Notes: generated by a model not told the origin, from the sequence alone. A stretch of 64,000 nt of DNA from Corynebacterium sp. SCR221107 (GCF_027886475.1 NZ_CP115670.1:2480001-2544000), one strand, 5' to 3'; counted from the stretch's first letter, positions 8,779 through 17,260 are shown. A program made the numbers and translations.

Positions 8779-9003
8779 TCATCCGACAAAGCGAACGGTC
8801 GTCGTGCGGTCGGTTCGCTCACGATAGGGCTGCCGCGCTCCGCTGCGCTGCGCTTTGCCTTCGAGGGGGTCTTCGGTTCCGTCGCTGCCGTAGATCTGTG
8901 TGGCTAGGGTTTTGACGCGGTCGAGGTCGCGGAGGTCAAAGGTCCATGCTTTGGTTTGTGGGTTCCATTTGCCGCCGAGTTGTTTGGCTGCTGGTGGAAG
9001 GAC
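8779..9003 (-). pseudogene. Fragment of a plasmid-type protein (LGGKWNPQTKAW motif)
   Basis: The minus-strand frame ending at TGA 8779-8781 reads LPPAAKQLGGKWNPQTKAW, then TFDLRDLDRVKTLATQIYG, then a charged tail. The pattern ALGxxWNPxxKxWxF is typical of small domains in plasmid antirestriction, primase-associated and phage proteins (DUF5710-like). No start codon is present, because the frame runs into the IS1380-related sequence at about 9003. It is therefore a C-terminal fragment, and the family call is tentative. Confidence 0.45.
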
Positions 9004-9025
9004 CTGACCCCTTGATGGTGGACAC

Positions 9026-9587
9026 CCAGACCTGGATCTCCTCAGCAGAAGTCGCGGAAGTCCCCTTCACCGCGTTTGCGTCGAAGCCGGAGGTCGATCA
9101 GGTTCCCGGACGGCTGGTGGTCCGCCGGATCCCGGAACTCAACCCCAAGAAGAATGTGGATCAGCCGGGACTATTTGATCTGCACCGCTTCCACGCGGTG
9201 TTCACCACCGCTGACCCCGCACTGCTCGATACCGTGGCCGCGGACAAGACCCACCGGCAGCACGCAATCATTGAACAGGTCAACGCGGATCTGAAGAACA
9301 GCGCCCTGGCGCATATGCCGTCAGGGAAGTTCACCGCGAACGCGGCGTGGCTGGTGTGTGCGGTCATGGCTTTCAACCTCACCCGCACCGCCGGGGTCGT
9401 TGCTGCGGGGGCGCTGGCCAGGGCTACGACAGCGACGATCCGGCATCAGATTATCGCGGTGGCGGCCCGGGTGGTGCGTCGGTCCCGGCGACTGGTGCTG
9501 CACCTGCCGGAGGGCTGGAGGTGGCAAGCCCAGTGGCGGAGACTGTTCGATCACGGTCACTCGCCGCCGGTGGTTGTTTCTTCCTGA
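9026..9587 (+). pseudogene. IS1380-family transposase, C-terminal fragment
   Basis: The frame from about residue TWISSAEVAEVPFTAFASKP to SSS-stop at 9587 matches the C-terminal third of IS1380-type DDE transposases. It includes the block HAIIEQVNADLKNSALAHMP followed by SGKFTANAAWLVCAVMAFNL, which carries the last catalytic glutamate. The N-terminal two thirds with the catalytic aspartates are missing. The sequence just before (TGACCCCTTGATGGTGGACA, 9005-9024) looks like an IS3-type terminal repeat rather than IS1380. Confidence 0.85.
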
Positions 9588-10254
9588 CTACCTGCGCCGG
9601 ATTCCTTCGGCCCGAGCTGAACTACCAATTCGTGGAACGACCAGACGACGACGTGATCTGGGGATCGCCCCTGCCCGAAATCCTTGGTAGTGCCCGCAGC
9701 CGAAATCAACCGATCACCGAAGGACCATCGGCGGATCCAGGCTAATCCGATGGTGACGTCGATGGTGCCGGTGGTCATGGCCGGCCTCCTCGTGTGTCGG
9801 AGCAACAGTGACAGGTCGAACCTCGTCGCTGGTGTCTCGACATCCGGTGCTGGCACCCACGTTACAAAGAGAACTGAACCTCGAGGTTCGTCCGTGTCCC
9901 TATTAGCAGTCAACGGGTGTCCTGGTAGCCCGGCGGCAACACCCCCCGGATCATGGAAACTACAGGGCGATTAAGCCATACCGGGCCCAGCGACTATCCC
10001 CATTATGGGGACACCATCAAAGTAACGGGGGGTAACACTCGGCACAACGTGTCGAGCGTGTTACCTACATTACAAACACCGGATTGATAAAGCCACCCTT
10101 TTTCATAAATTGTCCACTTTATTTGACATCGCCTCCATAAAATCCCACGTCATAGGGAAAGCCGTTGCTAGGACGAGACAATGGGTTTACGTTCGACGCA
10201 ACGACGCTTCCGACTCCTGCCCGAATCAAGCGGAGGCGTATTACCCTAAAGGAC
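9588..10254. other. Non-coding stretch after the IS zone
   Basis: I see no convincing gene in this 667-base stretch. A minus-strand open frame (9557-9913) has no recognisable motif and overlaps the transposase remnant. The last ~120 bases become AT-rich and should hold the promoter of the HIT gene. An AAAGGAC ribosome-binding site abuts its start. Confidence 0.5.
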
Positions 10255-10659
10255 ATGAGTAGCGTATTTACCAAGATCATCAATGGGGAACTGCCAGGCC
10301 GTTTTGTCTACCGCGACGAGACGGTAGTTGCCTTCCTCACCATCGAGCCACTTGCCTACGGCCACACCCTCGTAGTCCCGGTCCAAGAGGTGGATCGCTG
10401 GACGGATCTAGACGCTGAGACGTGGGCTCACCTCAACGAGGTAGCGCAGAAAGTCGGCCAGGCCATTATCGCCGCTTTCGGCTCCCCGCGCGCGGGTTAT
10501 ATCATCGCAGGCTTTGACGTGCCACACACTCACATCCATGTCTTCCCCACCTCGAAGATGAGCGATTACGATTTCGCGAATGCCTTGGCCATGGACGCCA
10601 CCGATCCGAAGAAAATGGATGAGGCCCAGGCCGCCATCCGCGCACAACTTGAGGCCTGA
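10255..10659 (+). CDS. HIT family nucleotide-binding hydrolase
   Basis: This histidine-triad hydrolase of 134 residues probably acts on adenosine phosphoramidates or dinucleoside polyphosphates in the cytosol. The HTHIHVFP motif (HxHxHxx) is near residue 98. The N-terminal SVFTKIINGELPGRFVYRDE and PLAYGHTLVVP blocks are typical of the HINT branch. The start ATG 10255 follows AAAGGAC; an upstream in-frame ATG at 10165 lacks family support. In C. glutamicum a HIT gene also follows purD, so this gene marks the resumption of the ancestral order after the IS zone. Confidence 0.92.
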   Translation: MSSVFTKIINGELPGRFVYRDETVVAFLTIEPLAYGHTLVVPVQEVDRWTDLDAETWAHLNEVAQKVGQAIIAAFGSPRAGYIIAGFDVPHTHIHVFPTSKMSDYDFANALAMDATDPKKMDEAQAAIRAQLEA

Positions 10660-10673
10660 CCTGCAGCGTCATC

Positions 10674-11288
10674 ATGAGTCTGCTACTGTGGTTGCCCACC
10701 CGAGGCAGCCTTCCAGAATCTCCGGCGCTTACAGCGAAGGTGCCACCCGTGCTGTTCATACACGGGGCCCTTGCCTCGCCGGGAAACTTTGAGGTACCCG
10801 CGGGAATGCTCGCAAGCCGGGGTCGGGCGTTTCTGGCACCCGCCTACGGTCAGCGTGGCACCGGCGATATCACACAGTCACTAGAACACCTCTTGGGCAT
10901 CGTCGATGACATCTCATCCCCGCAACTCGATATCGTCGGCCACTCCCTCGGCGGGCTCCTAGGATTGCAGATCGCCCAGCAACGACCGGGGCGGGTGCGC
11001 ACCTTGGTGGGACTGGGTGCCTGCTTCCGCGGCGTCCCCCGCAGGTTACGTTTCCCGCGCCTGATGTCGCTGGTGGTCGGCCCAACCGTAGTTCAATTGA
11101 CCCAGACCGACCGCTTTGGCGTTGACGTGCCTGCGGGGACGAGTGTTTTTTCCATCGTCTCCGATGCAGACGCCGTCGTGCCTCGCTCCTCCTCCGAGCT
11201 GGGCACGGTCATCCCGGTTCATGGTATCCGCCACGAACGCCTCCCGAGCCTCGGCAGCGAGGTTCTCCGCGCGCTCGGCTACGAATAA
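10674..11288 (+). CDS. Alpha/beta hydrolase (lipase/esterase-like)
   Basis: The product has 204 residues. The oxyanion-hole HG is in FIHGALASPGNF, the nucleophile elbow in VGHSLGGL (Ser near residue 84), and a late Asp (SIVSDADAVVP) and His (HGIRHERLP) complete the triad. No signal peptide is evident, although the N-terminus MSLLLWLPTRGS is hydrophobic. It resembles short actinobacterial lipases/triacylglycerol esterases, but the substrate is not known. It begins 14 bases after the HIT gene, so the two are probably co-transcribed and end at the hairpin at 11292-11330. Confidence 0.85.
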   Translation: MSLLLWLPTRGSLPESPALTAKVPPVLFIHGALASPGNFEVPAGMLASRGRAFLAPAYGQRGTGDITQSLEHLLGIVDDISSPQLDIVGHSLGGLLGLQIAQQRPGRVRTLVGLGACFRGVPRRLRFPRLMSLVVGPTVVQLTQTDRFGVDVPAGTSVFSIVSDADAVVPRSSSELGTVIPVHGIRHERLPSLGSEVLRALGYE

Positions 11289-11291
11289 ATG

Positions 11292-11330
11292 GTGGGCTGT
11301 GGGATCACGAAAGATCACACAACCCACTTT
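11292..11330. terminator. Bidirectional terminator between the hydrolase and phoS
   Basis: The stem GTGGGCTGTG / CACAACCCAC has an inner GATC/GATC pairing and is followed by TTTT on the plus strand. It lies between convergent genes ending at 11288 and 11336. Confidence 0.75.
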
Positions 11331-11335
11331 TAAAT

Positions 11336-12958
11336 CTAGGAAAGTGCTTCATCCCCGGAGCTTGCAGCAGGAAGCGCCACGTGGAAGGTCGTACCTTCGC
11401 CCTTGGCAGAATCCACCGTGATCGTGCCGTGATGAGCCTCCACCAAGGACTTGGTAATCGCAAGCCCCAGGCCGGAGCCACCGGTGGAGCGGGTGCGCGA
11501 GGTATCCGCACGGTAGAAACGCTCGAAGATGTGAGCGGCATCGTTGTCGGACATGCCCACGCCATCATCTTTGACATCCACCACGATGGCGTTGACAGGG
11601 CCGGTGGGGCGCACGAGCGTATCGTCGCGAACGGTGATGACCACCTTTGCGTCTTCGCCACCGTGTTTGAGGGCATTGACCACCAAGTTGGAGAAGACCT
11701 GGTGCAACCTAGGGGCGTCGCCAAGCACGATGGGCACGGACCTGACTGTCGACTGGACGGTAATGGAACGGCCCGGATACGCCGCCGATAGCGAGCTTGC
11801 CACGGACAAGTTGAGCTCGAGGATGTCGACCGGCTTTTCCTCGTGCCGCGCCCCCTCAGCGCGGGTAAGCGCCAAGAGGTCTTCGACCAGCAGGCTCATT
11901 CGGGAGGCCTCGGACTCGATTTTTTCCACCACCAGGTCGGCATCGCGGGTAGCGCCTGAGCGATACAGCTCTGCATAGCCCTTCACACTGGTCAGCGGCG
12001 TGCGCAGCTCGTGGGATGCGTCGCCGACGAAGCGGCGCATCTGATCTTCTTTCTCCTGCAGCTCGATGATGGACTGTTGAAGGCGCTCGAGCATCTGGTT
12101 CAAGGCCAAGGCCAAAGAACCGATCTCGGTGTTAACCGGCCACTGCGGCACGCGGCGATCGAGGTCTCCCCTGGCGATCGCCGTCGCGGTTTCTTCCACC
12201 TCACGCAACGGACGCAGGGTTCGCCTGATGACGTAGTAGGCGATCAGAGCCAAAAGCAGCAGGATCACGCTTCCGATGACCAGCTCACCCAGCCCGAAGC
12301 TGCGCAGGATCGAATCTTCTCGCTGCACGCTCTTTGCCACCACGATGATGCGCCCGTCGCTCACGCTGCGGGCAAGGGCGCGCCATTTTAGCTTCTCCGT
12401 CGACGCCGCCGTGGACTGCACCGTCTTCGCCCCGGCGTTGGCGTAGAGGCCTTCCAAGTTCGGAGCGGAATTCTCGCTCGGGCCTGGGTTCACGCTGACG
12501 GATCCATCCGGGTAGATCCAGGCCACCCAGAATTCATTTGGCGGCATCGAACTGCGCGAGCCGTAGATGGAGAAGATGTCTTGGTCCATCGCCCAGCCCT
12601 CGATCGCACGATCAAGGTCGGCGTCGACCGATTGGTAGGTCACATCCTGCAGCGTGCGCTGCGCGGCAACAGAAAAGGTTGCCAGGCCAAGACCCGACAG
12701 CACCAGCACGATGATCAGCAGCTTAACACCCAGCGGCGTGCCTTTGCGGGCGCGCCGCTCACGGAAGGCGTCGATGCGCCGGCGCAACCAAGAAGGACCA
12801 TCCTTGGGTGGGTCGACCTTTAAGGATGTGTCGGCCACCGCCGGCAGCTCTTGGGTGAAGGCCTGCTGTTCGGCTGGCGCAGACGCCCCTGGTACGGGCT
12901 GGGCTTGCGCGGTGGGTACGGGCTGTTTCTTGCCCTTGTCTGGCTTAAATACTGACAC
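11336..12958 (-). CDS. phoS: Sensor histidine kinase PhoS (phosphate starvation)
   Basis: This membrane sensor kinase of 540 residues phosphorylates PhoR. Residues 1-75 form a Pro/Gln-rich cytoplasmic tail. TM1 is near 80-100 (LLIIVLVLSGLGLATFS), an extracytoplasmic sensor follows, TM2 is near 228-248, then HAMP. The HisKA box DASHELRTPLTSVKGYAELY holds the phospho-accepting His near 313. The ATPase domain shows HQVFSNLVVNALKHGG (N box), KDDGVGMS (G1) and TGGSGLGLAI (G2). The start is GTG 12958, 9 bases after the phoR stop. The symbol is given from domain build and from the C. glutamicum position between the HIT/purD block and pqo; in that organism PhoRS responds to phosphate limitation. Confidence 0.87.
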   Translation of the reverse strand: MSVFKPDKGKKQPVPTAQAQPVPGASAPAEQQAFTQELPAVADTSLKVDPPKDGPSWLRRRIDAFRERRARKGTPLGVKLLIIVLVLSGLGLATFSVAAQRTLQDVTYQSVDADLDRAIEGWAMDQDIFSIYGSRSSMPPNEFWVAWIYPDGSVSVNPGPSENSAPNLEGLYANAGAKTVQSTAASTEKLKWRALARSVSDGRIIVVAKSVQREDSILRSFGLGELVIGSVILLLLALIAYYVIRRTLRPLREVEETATAIARGDLDRRVPQWPVNTEIGSLALALNQMLERLQQSIIELQEKEDQMRRFVGDASHELRTPLTSVKGYAELYRSGATRDADLVVEKIESEASRMSLLVEDLLALTRAEGARHEEKPVDILELNLSVASSLSAAYPGRSITVQSTVRSVPIVLGDAPRLHQVFSNLVVNALKHGGEDAKVVITVRDDTLVRPTGPVNAIVVDVKDDGVGMSDNDAAHIFERFYRADTSRTRSTGGSGLGLAITKSLVEAHHGTITVDSAKGEGTTFHVALPAASSGDEALS

Positions 12959-12967
12959 GCGCGCGAC

Positions 12968-13681
12968 CTAGGTGCGCGGGGTGCGCAGGACGTAGCCGAC
13001 ACCGCGGACGGTGTGGATGAGCGCGGGCTCGGTGGTATCAATCTTGCGACGCAGGTAGGAGATGTAGGATTCCACGACGTTGCCGTCACCGCCGAAGTCG
13101 TAGTGCCACACGTTGTCAAGGATCTTCGCCTTGGACAAGACAACCTCGGCGTTGAGCATGAGGTAGCGCAACAGGTTGAACTCCGTCGGCGACAACTCCA
13201 CGACCTCGCCGGCTTTGGTGACCTCGTGGGTATCATCGTTTAAGGTCAGATCGGCGTAGGTCAAGGTGGCATCGTCCTCGGCCTCCGGCTCGATGGTCGC
13301 GCCGCGGCGCAGGATCACGCGCAGGCGGGTGATGACCTCCTCCAGCGAGAAGGGCTTGGTCACATAGTCATCGGCGCCGATGGTCAGCCCGTGGATGCGG
13401 TTTTCCACCGCATCCTTGGCGGTGAGGAACAAGACCGGGCCGTCGAAGCCCGCCGCGCGCAGCTTCGGGAGCAGCTCGAAGCCGTCCATGCCCGGCATCA
13501 TCACGTCCAGGATGAAGGCATCGGGCTCAAATTCTTCAGCAACCTCCAAGGCCTCGATACCGGAGTTGGCCGTAGCCACCTCGAATCCCTGGAACTTGAG
13601 GCTTACGTTGAGAAGCTCGACGATATTGGGTTCATCGTCGACGACGAGAACTCGGGTTGCGCTATCATTCATAGTTTCCAT
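12968..13681 (-). CDS. phoR: OmpR-type response regulator PhoR (phosphate starvation)
   Basis: This two-domain response regulator has 237 residues. The receiver shows VLVVDDEPNIVELL, the phospho-acceptor Asp in FILDVMMPGMDGF and the Lys in TKPFSLEEV. The C-terminal winged helix ends with ESYISYLRRKIDTTEP and HTVRGVGYVLRTP. Start ATG 13681 (METMNDSATRVLVV) is chosen because GAGG lies 6 bases upstream; the frame continues 19 codons further without homology. In C. glutamicum PhoR activates pst, ugp and other phosphate genes and its own operon. The order regulator then kinase is the same here. Confidence 0.88.
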   Translation of the reverse strand: METMNDSATRVLVVDDEPNIVELLNVSLKFQGFEVATANSGIEALEVAEEFEPDAFILDVMMPGMDGFELLPKLRAAGFDGPVLFLTAKDAVENRIHGLTIGADDYVTKPFSLEEVITRLRVILRRGATIEPEAEDDATLTYADLTLNDDTHEVTKAGEVVELSPTEFNLLRYLMLNAEVVLSKAKILDNVWHYDFGGDGNVVESYISYLRRKIDTTEPALIHTVRGVGYVLRTPRT

Positions 13682-14013
13682 TTTTACCTCAACAACCTCT
13701 AATTTCAGACTTTTTATTAATGGGCCTTCGAAAAGCACAAAGTCTTATGACTTCCACTTTTCCGCGCGTGCTCTTTCATTGGCCCAGCTTTTCGCGCACT
13801 CGCGCTCTAGTCTGAATGCCATGGCTTGGCACCTCCTGCCCTCACACTGGAGGAAAGCTGTGAGTTTGAGGTCTACATTATGAGAATCGAGCCCACCTCC
13901 AGATGCGGTAGCAGCTCATGCCCCGACCCGTTCGCCCTGGCACATGTCTTCCTTATCTTCCCCAATACCTGCGTTGCGCCCTCCCTGCCCCTTTCCCAAC
14001 CCCTTTTCGGTCG
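13682..14013. other. Promoter region of phoR-phoS
   Basis: This 332-base intergenic region has no gene. It must contain the phoR promoter on the minus strand. AT-rich sequence lies at 13700-13760, but I could not assign PhoR boxes with certainty. Confidence 0.4.
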
Positions 14014-14886
14014 TTACTCTCCCCATTCCACGTGCGCCAGATCCACCCCTTCGGCTTGCGCCTGTGCCTCGACGAGGCGGAGGAGGTAGTCGGCGTTGCC
14101 TTGATAGTTGCTGGCAAAGCGCTGATCGGTGACATACATGCGGGCCAGCAGCACCTGCTTGGCGGCACTGACCTCATACCAACGCCCGATCTGGGCGCGG
14201 TGCCAGGCCACCAATTCGGCTGCTTCCGCGCTGGTCGGCTGAACACCCATCTCGCGGGCCGACGCCAATGCGGCCACAAATTCCAGGTGGTCGTCCTTGA
14301 TTCGCTCGTAGTCCGCGCGGCCGAGTGTCGCCTTGATGCTGCTTGCCTGTTGCCATTCCGGGGTATGCCCGTAGAGTTGCTGCGCTTCTTCCTGATAGGC
14401 GGGCATGTCTTCGCCGAATACTGCTTTGATCTCTTCCATGGTGATTTCCTTTTCGGTATGGGCCTGGTGGTCGGCGATGATCTCATCGAGGTGGCCGATC
14501 ATCACATGCACGTTGCGCAGCTGCCGGGAAAGCACCTCACGCTGGGCGCGCAGGCGCTCGAGGCGGGTTGCGGCCGAGGACTCGCTGAGCAAGTGTTCGA
14601 TCTCGGCGATGCTGAGCCCCGCGCTTTTATACAACACGATCGCAAAGCCGGTCTGGAGATCGTCTTGGGTATAGAGGCGATAATCGCTGGCCGTGCGCCA
14701 GGCGGGCACCAGCAGGCCCTTGTCCTCCCAGTGCCGCAGGGTACGCGGGCTGACCCCAAGAATTCGGGCGGCCTCGCCGATGTGATACTCAGCCTCCGCA
14801 TTGGAAGCCACCTCATCCGCTGTTTCCTGGGTGGCGTGGGCAGCTACGGCGCTTGCCCTGATTCCCGGGTTGCTCATTTCGTGCAT
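14014..14886 (-). CDS. MerR-family regulator with TipAS-like drug-binding domain
   Basis: This 290-residue TipAL-like transcription activator has its MerR DNA-binding domain at about 33-105 (YHIGEAARILGVSPRTLRHW then EDKGLLVPAWR). A long dimerisation helix follows, and then a TipAS domain from about 165 (EEIKAVFGEDMPAYQEEAQQ and later NYQGNADYL, near the C-terminus). TipAS domains bind structurally diverse antibiotics. A 32-residue N-terminal extension precedes the HTH. The promoter immediately upstream has the MerR hallmark 19-bp spacer, so autoactivation is likely. The adjacent divergent MFS exporter with a TetR gene is a possible second target, which is an inference. Confidence 0.9.
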   Translation of the reverse strand: MHEMSNPGIRASAVAAHATQETADEVASNAEAEYHIGEAARILGVSPRTLRHWEDKGLLVPAWRTASDYRLYTQDDLQTGFAIVLYKSAGLSIAEIEHLLSESSAATRLERLRAQREVLSRQLRNVHVMIGHLDEIIADHQAHTEKEITMEEIKAVFGEDMPAYQEEAQQLYGHTPEWQQASSIKATLGRADYERIKDDHLEFVAALASAREMGVQPTSAEAAELVAWHRAQIGRWYEVSAAKQVLLARMYVTDQRFASNYQGNADYLLRLVEAQAQAEGVDLAHVEWGE

Positions 14887-14892
14887 AGTTCC

Positions 14893-14923
14893 ATTCCAGT
14901 CCTTGCCGTCGCGTCAAGGTCAA
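14893..14923 (-). promoter_or_regulatory. MerR-type promoter and operator of the TipA-like gene, apparently leaderless
   Basis: On the minus strand -35 TTGACC (14918-14923) and -10 TGGAAT (14893-14898) are separated by 19 bp, the over-long spacer typical of MerR-activated promoters. Inside lies the dyad CCTTG-N9-CAAGG (14901-14919). Transcription would begin about 7 bases on, at the ATG (14886), giving a leaderless mRNA. Confidence 0.75.
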
Positions 14924-15226
14924 ATCAACACCACCGACACCAGCCAAGCAAACCCCACAAGGAAGGTATTGGTTTATTCCATTCCAGTCGGCACGCTTGC
15001 AGCCTAGGCAGAATGTGGTCGCGCACGCCCCAGAGAAAAAAGCTGATGGCGCACGATAACTCTCCTACCCGGCCGGCACCCGAGCGCCCTCCGCGAAAGC
15101 GACTAGGCCACAGTTGCGGCTATCCCCGCGAGGCTGGTGACCTACCGTAGGCGTCGGAAAGCGCCCCTCAACGCGGCCTACCACGAACGCCGTTGGCCTA
15201 AGCCAAGCTAGCAGGCGGCAGCACTT
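14924..15226. other. Intergenic region between the MerR gene and the MFS exporter
   Basis: No gene is seen in these 303 bases. One copy of the dispersed GCTTKCCGACG motif occurs at 15152-15162 (minus orientation). Confidence 0.4.
15152..15162 (-). repeat. Dispersed motif GCTTKCCGACG, intergenic copy
   Basis: Minus strand GCTTTCCGACG followed by CCTACGG, between the MerR gene and the MFS exporter. Confidence 0.7.
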
Positions 15227-15255
15227 TTGAAACTGTAACGTCCGTTCGGTACAGT
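15227..15255 (+). promoter_or_regulatory. Promoter of the MFS exporter with an overlapping TetR-type operator
   Basis: -35 TTGAAA (15227-15232), a 17-bp spacer and -10 TACAGT (15250-15255) form a near-ideal promoter. The dyad ACTGTAACG-N6-CGGTACAGT (8 of 9 positions symmetrical, 15232-15255) covers the spacer and the -10, so a bound repressor would block polymerase. The start codon at 15263 lies about where transcription should begin, so the mRNA is probably leaderless. Confidence 0.75.
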
Positions 15256-15262
15256 AACGGGA

Positions 15263-16684
15263 ATGAACAACGTTGCGACAACCACCCACAACAGGTGGGT
15301 GTTCCTTGGGGTTATCTCGCTGGGACTGTTTCTGATCGCAGCCGACAACTCGATCCTGTATTCGGCACTCCCCACCCTCCGCGAGCAGCTCCACACCACT
15401 GAGCTCGAAGGCCTGTGGGTCATCAACGCCTATCCGCTCGTGCTCGCGGGACTGCTGCTGGGCACCGGTACCTTAGGCGACCGCATCGGCCACCGCTTCA
15501 TGTTCGAGGCGGGACTGGCAATGTTTGGACTCGCCTCGCTCGTGGCCGCCTTCGCCCCGAACCCGGAGGTTCTCATCGCAGCCCGCGCCTTCCTAGGCAT
15601 GGGCGCCTCCGCCATGATGCCAGCCACCCTAGCGCTGATCCGCATCACCTTTACCGACCCGCGCGAACGCAACACCGCGATCGGAATCTGGGGATCGGTT
15701 GCCACCGTCGGCTCGGCGGCTGGCCCAGTCCTCGGCGGACTGCTGCTGGAACACTTCTGGTGGGGTTCGGTGTTTCTCATCAACCTGCCCGTCGTGCTCG
15801 TGGCACTGGTGGCAATGCACCTGCTTGCCCCCGCGAATGTGACCAACCCCGATAAGCACTGGGACCCTATTTCCTCGATCATCGCGATGGTGGCCATGGG
15901 TGGTGTGGTCCTCGCCATCAAGGAGCTCACCCACTCCCCCATCAACCCCGTACTCCTCGCCGCGTATGTTGCGGCCTTCGTGCTGGGAGCGGCCGGCTTT
16001 GCGCACCGTCAACGCCGCCTCACCCAACCGCTGGTGACCGCCGACATCTTCGCCAATCGCCTGTTCGTCGCAGGTGTTGTGGGCGCGATGTTGTCGATGT
16101 TTATCCTCGCCGGCACGGAGCTGCTTACCACTCAACGCTTCCAGCTCGCCGAGGGACTCAGCCCCTTGGAGGCGGGACTGATCAACGGCGCTATCGCCAT
16201 GGCGGCCTTCCCCACCTCCATCTGGGGCGGGGCGAATCTGCACCGTTTGGGCTTCCGCCCCATCATCTCAGGCGGCTTCCTCGTTATCGCTGCGGGCCTT
16301 GCCACCAGCCTCCTCGCTCTCGGCACGGGTGCGGGCTTCGGCTGGTTTATGACCGGCGCGATGGGACTCGGCCTCGGCATTGGCCTGGTCATGTCGGTGA
16401 CCTCCACCGCGATCATCGGGTCTGCCCCACGCCACCGCGCGGGCATGGCCAGCGCGCTAGAGGAGGTCTCCTATGAGCTAGGGACGGTTTTGTCCATCGC
16501 GATCTTAGGCTCGCTGATGAGCATGTTTATCCACGGGCCTTTGGACACGGCCACTCCAAAGGCCATCGATTTTGCCTATGTTGCCACGATGTGCGTTGCG
16601 CTTGCTGTGTCGGTTGTGGCGATGGTGGTGACGTTTATCCTTCTCAAGGGCAACCCCAAGGAGACCGAGTATGCGCACGAATAA
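15263..16684 (+). CDS. MFS drug-efflux transporter (DHA2/QacA-SmvA type)
   Basis: This proton-driven exporter of 473 residues has the 14-helix DHA2 build. Motif A is GTLGDRIGHRFMF after TM2, and motif C is seen in TVGSAAGPVLGGLL in TM5. It opens with LGVISLGLFLIAADNSILYS, the TM1 region whose D1 motif (LxxLDxTIxN-like) is common in QacA/SmvA/LfrA pumps. Substrates are probably cationic drugs or dyes; this is inferred from the family. The gene overlaps the downstream TetR regulator by 14 bases, and a dyad operator overlaps its promoter. Together they form a classical repressor-pump pair, in the same place as a pair next to pqo in C. glutamicum. Confidence 0.9.
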   Translation: MNNVATTTHNRWVFLGVISLGLFLIAADNSILYSALPTLREQLHTTELEGLWVINAYPLVLAGLLLGTGTLGDRIGHRFMFEAGLAMFGLASLVAAFAPNPEVLIAARAFLGMGASAMMPATLALIRITFTDPRERNTAIGIWGSVATVGSAAGPVLGGLLLEHFWWGSVFLINLPVVLVALVAMHLLAPANVTNPDKHWDPISSIIAMVAMGGVVLAIKELTHSPINPVLLAAYVAAFVLGAAGFAHRQRRLTQPLVTADIFANRLFVAGVVGAMLSMFILAGTELLTTQRFQLAEGLSPLEAGLINGAIAMAAFPTSIWGGANLHRLGFRPIISGGFLVIAAGLATSLLALGTGAGFGWFMTGAMGLGLGIGLVMSVTSTAIIGSAPRHRAGMASALEEVSYELGTVLSIAILGSLMSMFIHGPLDTATPKAIDFAYVATMCVALAVSVVAMVVTFILLKGNPKETEYAHE

Positions 16685-17195
16685 GAAGGAACAGTTGTTG
16701 ACTACGGCGATTGAGATCGTCGACAAGCACGGCCTGGAGGCGCTGACCTACGAGTCACTGGCAGAGGCTTCGGGGCTGTCAAAGTCCGGGCTCATCTACC
16801 ATTTCCCTTCCCGCTATGCGCTGCTCATGGACATTAACCGCTTCCTTGCCACCCAATGGAGAAATCGGCTGGTTGCGACGGCCGGAGCCGATGCCGACTC
16901 GCTTGACGACGACCAGCGCGCCGCAGCCACCCTCGCGGTCTGCAGTGCGAACGCGACCCGCGCCGACCTGCTTTTCGCACTCGATGCCTCGCGCGTACCG
17001 GAGTACAACGCGGTCTGGGACGAGGTCTTAAGCGCCTGGCAGCTTCCCCGGGCGCTCATCTTGTCCGACCCGCGCCGCTACCTCATCCACCTCATCGGCG
17101 ACGGCCTGTGGGTTCACGACCACATCAACGGCTTTTCGCTTTCCGACGACGAACGTCGCGCGCTCGTCGATGCGGCCTTGGAGCTGCTGGGCTAA
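16671..17195 (+). CDS. TetR-family repressor of the adjacent MFS exporter
   Basis: The product has 174 residues. The N-terminal HTH is LTYESLAEASGLSKSGLIYH followed by FPSR, with the usual YYHF-like end replaced by IYHF. The C-terminal ligand domain (TetR_C type, PRRYLIHLIGDGLWVHD) follows. It overlaps the exporter gene by 14 bases (start ATG 16671), so the two are translationally coupled. The dyad at 15232-15255 is the likely operator, which makes the operon self-repressed until a pump substrate binds. This target assignment is an inference from position. Confidence 0.9.
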   Translation: MRTNKKEQLLTTAIEIVDKHGLEALTYESLAEASGLSKSGLIYHFPSRYALLMDINRFLATQWRNRLVATAGADADSLDDDQRAAATLAVCSANATRADLLFALDASRVPEYNAVWDEVLSAWQLPRALILSDPRRYLIHLIGDGLWVHDHINGFSLSDDERRALVDAALELLG

Positions 17196-17260
17196 CCCCG
17201 CCGGCGCCAAGGCAGGCCAGCATCAGCGGGCCCATTGAACGCAAGAAGGCTTCCAGCTGC

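Larger units (their letters stand above)
6480..9590. mobile_element. Cluster of insertion-sequence remnants
   Basis: This 3.1-kb interval between purine and housekeeping genes holds pieces of at least three IS families (IS110, IS3, IS1380), all truncated, plus a plasmid-type gene fragment and a hairpin-rich non-coding stretch. No complete element with both ends was found. It interrupts the purD to HIT-protein order known from C. glutamicum, so it is an insertion hot spot. Individual pieces are described separately. Confidence 0.85.

Noticed and set aside
9557..9913. 118-codon minus-strand open frame after the IS1380 remnant
   Set aside because: It overlaps the transposase fragment and has no family motif or clear ribosome-binding site.
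13918..15150. 410-codon plus-strand open frame
   Set aside because: It is antisense to the TipA-like MerR gene and runs through its promoter.
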